A stretch of DNA of 64,000 bases from Streptomyces sp. Je 1-369 (GTDB lineage Bacteria; Actinomycetota; Actinomycetes; Streptomycetales; Streptomycetaceae), in NCBI RefSeq assembly GCF_026810505.1, contig NZ_CP101750.1, forward strand, positions 8,420,515 to 8,484,514. The letters are read 5' to 3'. The notes under the pieces were generated by a model. The model made no database searches. It was not told the origin of the DNA and was given only the letters and a program-made list of their open reading frames with translations. Both the position numbers and the translations under genes were made by a program. Below are positions 60,330 to 64,000 of this stretch, one piece after another. Each line of letters opens with the position of its first letter. The stretch's first letter is position 1.

Positions 60330-61396
60330 CCGAGCGCAGGCCCCACTACCGGCGGCTGCTGGCCGGGGGAGTGGACCGGTTCTTCCAGCCCCGGCGCACC
60401 ACCTGCCCCTGGTGCACCTCCGAACGCCTCCGCCACCGGCTGCGCAGCCGGGACCATGTCCAGAACAAGCCCGGCACCTTCGTCCTCGACGAGTGCCGGG
60501 ACTGCGGGCACATCTTCCAGAACCCGCAACTGACCGCCGAGGGCCTCGGCTTCTACTACGGGGACTTCTACGACGGCCTCGGCGAGGAGTCCACGGCCAA
60601 GATGTTCGCCGGACGCGGCAGCGCGAAGCGGTTCCGGCACAGCGCCCGCGCCCTGCGCGCCCATGCGCGGCCGCGCCGCTGGCTGGACGTCGGCACCTCG
60701 CACGGCCACTTCTGCGCCACGGCCAAGGAGGAGCTTCCGGATACCGAGTTCGACGGCCTCGACATGGGGGAGAGCGTCGAACTCGCCGTGAAGGAGGGGC
60801 GGATAGCCGCCGCCTATCGTGGACAACTGACCGGACTGGCAACGGAGTTGGCCGGGCGCTACGACACCGTCAGCATGTTCCACTACCTGGAGCACACGCT
60901 GATGCCGCGCAGCGAGCTCGCCGCCGCCCGCACCGCGCTCCGGCCCGGCGGGCACCTCCTCATCGAGGTCCCCAACCCCGAATCACCCCTCGGCAGGCTC
61001 TTCCGCGGCCGCTGGATGCCCTGGTTCCAGCCCCAGCACCTGCACTTCGTCCCGATCGGTAACCTCTGCCGTGAACTGGAACGCATCGGCTTCACCATCG
61101 TCTCCGCCCACCGCAGCGGCAACCAGCACATCCCGGTCGACCTCGCCTGCGCCACCTGGTTCTGGGCGGCCCGCGCCATGCCCAAGGAGGACGCGCCCTG
61201 GCTCGCCCGGCGTCCGGGGCGGGCCGCGGTCACCGTCCGCTGGGCCGTGGCGCTCGCCGCACTGCCGCTGGTCCTCGTCGCGTACGGCCTCGACCTGCTG
61301 CTCGCACCCGCCGTCCGGCGGACCCCGCTGAGCAACGCCTACCGGGTGATCGCCCGCCTCGGCCCGACCAACGCTTCCGACCTCCGGGGGAACTGA
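60308..61396 (+). CDS. SAM methyltransferase with N-terminal zinc-binding motif and C-terminal membrane helix
   Basis: 362 residues from a GTG at 60308 with CAGGAG upstream; it overlaps the glycosyltransferase by 22 bp. The N-terminus has CPWC (~30) and CRDCGH (~62), a probable zinc knuckle of the sugar- or lipid-modifying Methyltransf_23 group. The SAM motif is WLDVGTSHGHF, with YDTVSMFHYLEHTLMPRSEL and GHLLIEVPNPESPLGRLF. A C-terminal hydrophobic segment (VALAALPLVLVAYGLDLLLAPAV) should place it on the membrane. It probably methylates the glycolipid head or chain. Confidence 0.87.
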   Translation: MARTADIAERRPHYRRLLAGGVDRFFQPRRTTCPWCTSERLRHRLRSRDHVQNKPGTFVLDECRDCGHIFQNPQLTAEGLGFYYGDFYDGLGEESTAKMFAGRGSAKRFRHSARALRAHARPRRWLDVGTSHGHFCATAKEELPDTEFDGLDMGESVELAVKEGRIAAAYRGQLTGLATELAGRYDTVSMFHYLEHTLMPRSELAAARTALRPGGHLLIEVPNPESPLGRLFRGRWMPWFQPQHLHFVPIGNLCRELERIGFTIVSAHRSGNQHIPVDLACATWFWAARAMPKEDAPWLARRPGRAAVTVRWAVALAALPLVLVAYGLDLLLAPAVRRTPLSNAYRVIARLGPTNASDLRGN

Positions 61397-61397
61397 C

Positions 61398-62654
61398 ATG
61401 CCGGTACGCACCTCCCCACCGGCGGGGCGGCTCACCGTCGCCCTCGCCCTGACCTTCGCGGCCTGCACGCTCTCCGCGGGCCCGGCGGACAGCACCCCTC
61501 GCCCGGCCCCGGCGCACACCACCGCGGCCCTGCCGCCCGACGACTTCTACGTACCGCCCGCCACCCTTCCCGAAGGCAGGCCCGGCGACGTCATCCGCTC
61601 CCGCAAGGTCGACCCCGGCACCCCGACGCCGCGCGCCCTCGCCGATACCTGGCAGGTGATGTACCGGTCCACCGACGCCCTCGGCGGACCGCACGCCGTC
61701 ACCGCCACCGTCCTGGTGCCCAAGGGCGGCAGCCCCGCGTCACGGCCGATCGTCGGCTGGGGCCCCGGCACCCAGGGCCCCGCCTTCCGCTGCACCCCCT
61801 CCCGGATGATCGCCAAGGGCGCCCTGTACGAACAGTGGGTCATCAACGCCATGCTCAAGGCGGGATACGCGGTCGCCGTCCCCGACTACGAGGGCTACCG
61901 GCCGGGACCGAAGACGACGTACATGGTCGGCAAGTCACTCGGACCCGCCCTGATCGACGCGGTCCGCGCGGCCCAGCGGCTGCCCGCCGCGGGACTCTCC
62001 GCCGACGCACCCGTCGCCTTCCGCGGCTACTCGCAGGGCGGCGGCGCCGCGCTGTGGGCGGGGGAGTCCACGGCCGACTACGCGCCCGAGCTCAACCTCA
62101 AGGGCATCGTCGCGGGCGGCGTCCCCGGCAACCTCATGGAGGTCGCCCTGCCGCTCAACGGCCGCCCCGGCTCCGGCTTCCTCTTCTACGCCCTCATCGG
62201 CCTCGACCACGCCTACCCCGAGCTCAAGTTCGGCGGCGTGCTCAACGACGCGGGACGCGCCATGGTCGCCGACCTGGAAGCGGGCGGCTGCGCCCTCGAA
62301 ATGATCAACAAGTACGGCAACAAGTCGCTGTCCGCGTACGTCACCCGCAGCCCGCTCGTCGACGCACCCTGGGTCGCCCGCTACACCGAGAACACCCTCG
62401 GCGCCGCCTCGAAGATCAAGGTGCCGGTATTCCAGTACCACGCGACGCAGGACGCCCTCGTCGAACCCAACCAGGCCGACGCCCTGCACAAGGCGTACTG
62501 CGCGCAGGGCGTGCCGCTGACCTGGAAGACGTACGACACCACGGGCCGCCCGCCGATCAGCGACCACCTCTGGCCGATCCAGGCGGCGAACGCCGAGGCC
62601 ATGACGTATCTCGCCGACCGTTTCGCGAACCGGCCCGCCGCCCCCGACTGCTGA
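61398..62654 (+). CDS. Secretory lipase (LIP family)
   Basis: 418 residues; the ATG is 1 bp after the methyltransferase stop. The signal peptide is LTVALALTFAACTLSAGPAD. LIP-family features are LPDDFYVPP-like start, YRSTDALGGPHAVTATVLVPKGG, the nucleophile FRGYSQGGGAALW, and VPVFQYHATQDALVEPNQAD with the Asp followed by the C-terminal His in ISDHLWP. Cys pairs are GGCALE and AYCAQG. It should hydrolyse esters outside the cell. The tight spacing suggests co-transcription with the synthase operon, perhaps to recycle its lipid, but this is inferred. Confidence 0.88.
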   Translation: MPVRTSPPAGRLTVALALTFAACTLSAGPADSTPRPAPAHTTAALPPDDFYVPPATLPEGRPGDVIRSRKVDPGTPTPRALADTWQVMYRSTDALGGPHAVTATVLVPKGGSPASRPIVGWGPGTQGPAFRCTPSRMIAKGALYEQWVINAMLKAGYAVAVPDYEGYRPGPKTTYMVGKSLGPALIDAVRAAQRLPAAGLSADAPVAFRGYSQGGGAALWAGESTADYAPELNLKGIVAGGVPGNLMEVALPLNGRPGSGFLFYALIGLDHAYPELKFGGVLNDAGRAMVADLEAGGCALEMINKYGNKSLSAYVTRSPLVDAPWVARYTENTLGAASKIKVPVFQYHATQDALVEPNQADALHKAYCAQGVPLTWKTYDTTGRPPISDHLWPIQAANAEAMTYLADRFANRPAAPDC

Positions 62655-62682
62655 GCAGCGCCGCAACCCCAAGAGGTGAGTG

Positions 62683-63942
62683 ATGGCAACGAGCACCAGG
62701 CACCGGAACAACAGGCACCGCAAGAAGGGCGGCCTCCGTATCCGCCGCGGCATGTCGGGCACGGTCGTCGCGGCCCTCGCGATGGCCGGGCTCACCGCGT
62801 CGGCCGCGCCCGGCAGCCCCCTGGCCCCGGCCCGCCACGGCTCCGCCCCCGACAACGAACCGGAGGCCGACGGCTGGTTCCCGCCCGCCGGGCCCTCGGC
62901 CGACGTCTACCACACCGAACTCCCGCCCCTGCGCGTCCGGAACGGGGCACCCGAAGGTGGCGGCGGCAGCCGGAGCGCCGCCGTAGGGACCCAGTCCGGC
63001 ATCCCGTCCACCGTCCTCACCGCCTACCGGCGCGCCGAGACCGCCCTCGCCACCACCGACCCCGGCTGCCGACTGCCCTGGCAACTCCTCGCCGCCATCG
63101 GCAAGGTGGAGTCCGGCCATGCGCGTGGCGGCCGCGTCGACGCCGACGGCACGACCCGTACGCCCATCCTCGGCCCCGTCCTCAACGGCGGCGGCTTCGC
63201 CCGGATCTCCGACACGGACGACGGGGCGTACGACGGCGACGCGACCTACGACCGGGCGGTGGGACCGATGCAGTTCATCCCCTCCACGTGGGCGAGTTGG
63301 GGCGCGGACGGCAACGACGACGGCCGCGCCGACCCGAACAACATCCACGACGCGGCACTCGCCGCGGGCCGCTACCTGTGCGCGGGCGACCGCGACCTCG
63401 CCACGCGGGCAGGCCTGGACCGGGCGGTCCTCAGCTACAACCACTCCACGGCCTACCTGCGCACGGTCCTGGCCTGGCTGGACTTCTACCGGCGCGGCGT
63501 GCACGCGGTCCCCGACGGCCGCGGCCCCCTGCCGACCAGCCCCGGGCCGGGCGGCAGGACCCCGGCGGACCGGCCGGTCGGCGGCGGCGTGGTCGTCGGC
63601 CCCCAGCCGTCGCACCCGCCCCGCCCGCGACCCGGCGACTCAGCCTCCCCACGACCGACCCATCCCGGCCCGCGCCCCTCCACCCCCGGCACGACCCCAC
63701 GCCCCTCGGAGCCGGGCCCTTCCCACCCAGGCCCCTCCCACCCCGGCCCCACCCCACCCGGCTGCCCCACCCCGTCCCCCTCCGACACCCCGCCCCCGTC
63801 GAACGACCCCTCACCCTCCGACACCCTGCCCCCCTCGGAAACCCCGCTCCCCTCGCCCTCCCGGACCAGCACACCTCCGGCACCCTCCCCCTCCGGCCCC
63901 AGCCCCTCCGACGACTGCCCGGCGCGCGACGAGCAGCCCTGA
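62683..63942 (+). CDS. Secreted lytic transglycosylase with Pro/Ser-rich tail
   Basis: 419 residues from the ATG at 62683 (GAGGTGAG upstream); the GTG just before it is the alternative. A very basic start and a signal peptide (VVAALAMAGLTASAA) come first. The SLT-type domain (~110-265) has LPWQLLAAIGKVESGH (catalytic Glu), AVGPMQFIPSTWASWGADGN, DPNNIHDAALAAGRYLCAG and AVLSYNHSTAYLRTVLAWLDFY. The last ~150 residues are Pro, Ser and Thr with no fold, a likely cell-wall spacer. It cleaves peptidoglycan glycan strands. It is 28 bp after the lipase and may be in the same operon. Confidence 0.9.
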   Translation: MATSTRHRNNRHRKKGGLRIRRGMSGTVVAALAMAGLTASAAPGSPLAPARHGSAPDNEPEADGWFPPAGPSADVYHTELPPLRVRNGAPEGGGGSRSAAVGTQSGIPSTVLTAYRRAETALATTDPGCRLPWQLLAAIGKVESGHARGGRVDADGTTRTPILGPVLNGGGFARISDTDDGAYDGDATYDRAVGPMQFIPSTWASWGADGNDDGRADPNNIHDAALAAGRYLCAGDRDLATRAGLDRAVLSYNHSTAYLRTVLAWLDFYRRGVHAVPDGRGPLPTSPGPGGRTPADRPVGGGVVVGPQPSHPPRPRPGDSASPRPTHPGPRPSTPGTTPRPSEPGPSHPGPSHPGPTPPGCPTPSPSDTPPPSNDPSPSDTLPPSETPLPSPSRTSTPPAPSPSGPSPSDDCPARDEQP

Positions 63943-64000
63943 GTCCGATTCCCCTCATGACCCCCTGGCCAGGCCGACGCCCGCGCGGTACACCACGAAC

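Noticed and set aside
61398..63942. Lipase and transglycosylase as definite members of the lipid-synthase cluster
   Set aside because: Spacing allows co-transcription, but both are ordinary secreted enzymes and no motif ties them to the product.

Overview
The window is very GC-rich with strong G/C bias at third codon positions. It has many GTG/TTG starts, ATGA/TGATG stop-start overlaps and Streptomyces-type families (an NsdA-like regulator, an SpoIIE-type phosphatase, one six-gene MCE operon, a LAxTG sortase signal). It reads as chromosomal DNA of Streptomyces or a close relative. I saw no rRNA, tRNA, CRISPR array, transposase or integrase. Positions are visual estimates from reading the sequence; no searches were run.

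Layout. (1) 1-7718: the 3' part of a sugar-uptake and catabolism operon: the end of an ABC ATPase, two RbsC-type permeases, a sugar-binding lipoprotein, a TIM-barrel sugar isomerase/epimerase and a large secreted ThuA/PQQ-dehydrogenase/PKD/CBM protein. It ends in a strong hairpin. (2) 7780-15041: regulatory and stress genes: an APH-like kinase divergent from an NsdA-like regulator, a PAS/SpoIIE phosphatase, a flavodoxin, a Gmad2-LysM protein and a tandem universal stress protein. (3) 15273-21775: accessory metabolism: a P450, an SGNH hydrolase, a TetR regulator divergent from an NAD(P)-binding reductase/epimerase, a gene remnant and a terpene synthase.

(4) 21814-45856: a surface and lipid-transport region. 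A PucR/CdaR-type regulator is divergent from an operon that starts with a DUF6801 protein. It continues with an MlaF-like ATPase, two YrbE permeases, six MCE proteins, four Mce-associated membrane proteins, a lipoprotein, a DUF5819 protein and an HTTM protein. Next to it stand four more DUF6801 proteins. One carries a sortase (LAATG) anchor and one a WxL-like C-terminal domain, and a DUF916-type WxL-partner membrane protein lies beside the latter. Three DUF6801 promoters, and by weaker resemblance the MCE operon promoter, share an unusual element in which a palindrome lies between the -35 and -10 boxes. This points to one co-regulated envelope system.

(5) 46259-61396: a lipid/polyketide biosynthetic operon: an NMO-NMO-KS-AT-ACP-KR synthase, a KS-AT-DH-PPTase synthase, a free ACP, an alpha/beta hydrolase, an MGT-type glycosyltransferase and a zinc-finger SAM methyltransferase with a C-terminal membrane helix. 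It resembles the secondary-lipid (PUFA-like) synthases of actinomycetes and probably makes a glycosylated or methylated lipid. (6) 61398-63942: two secreted proteins, a LIP-family lipase and a lytic transglycosylase with a Pro/Ser-rich tail.

A second theme is intergenic heptamer tandem repeats of unrelated sequence (4514-4534, 16565-16620, 18335-18369) and longer tandem repeats in other promoter or leader regions.
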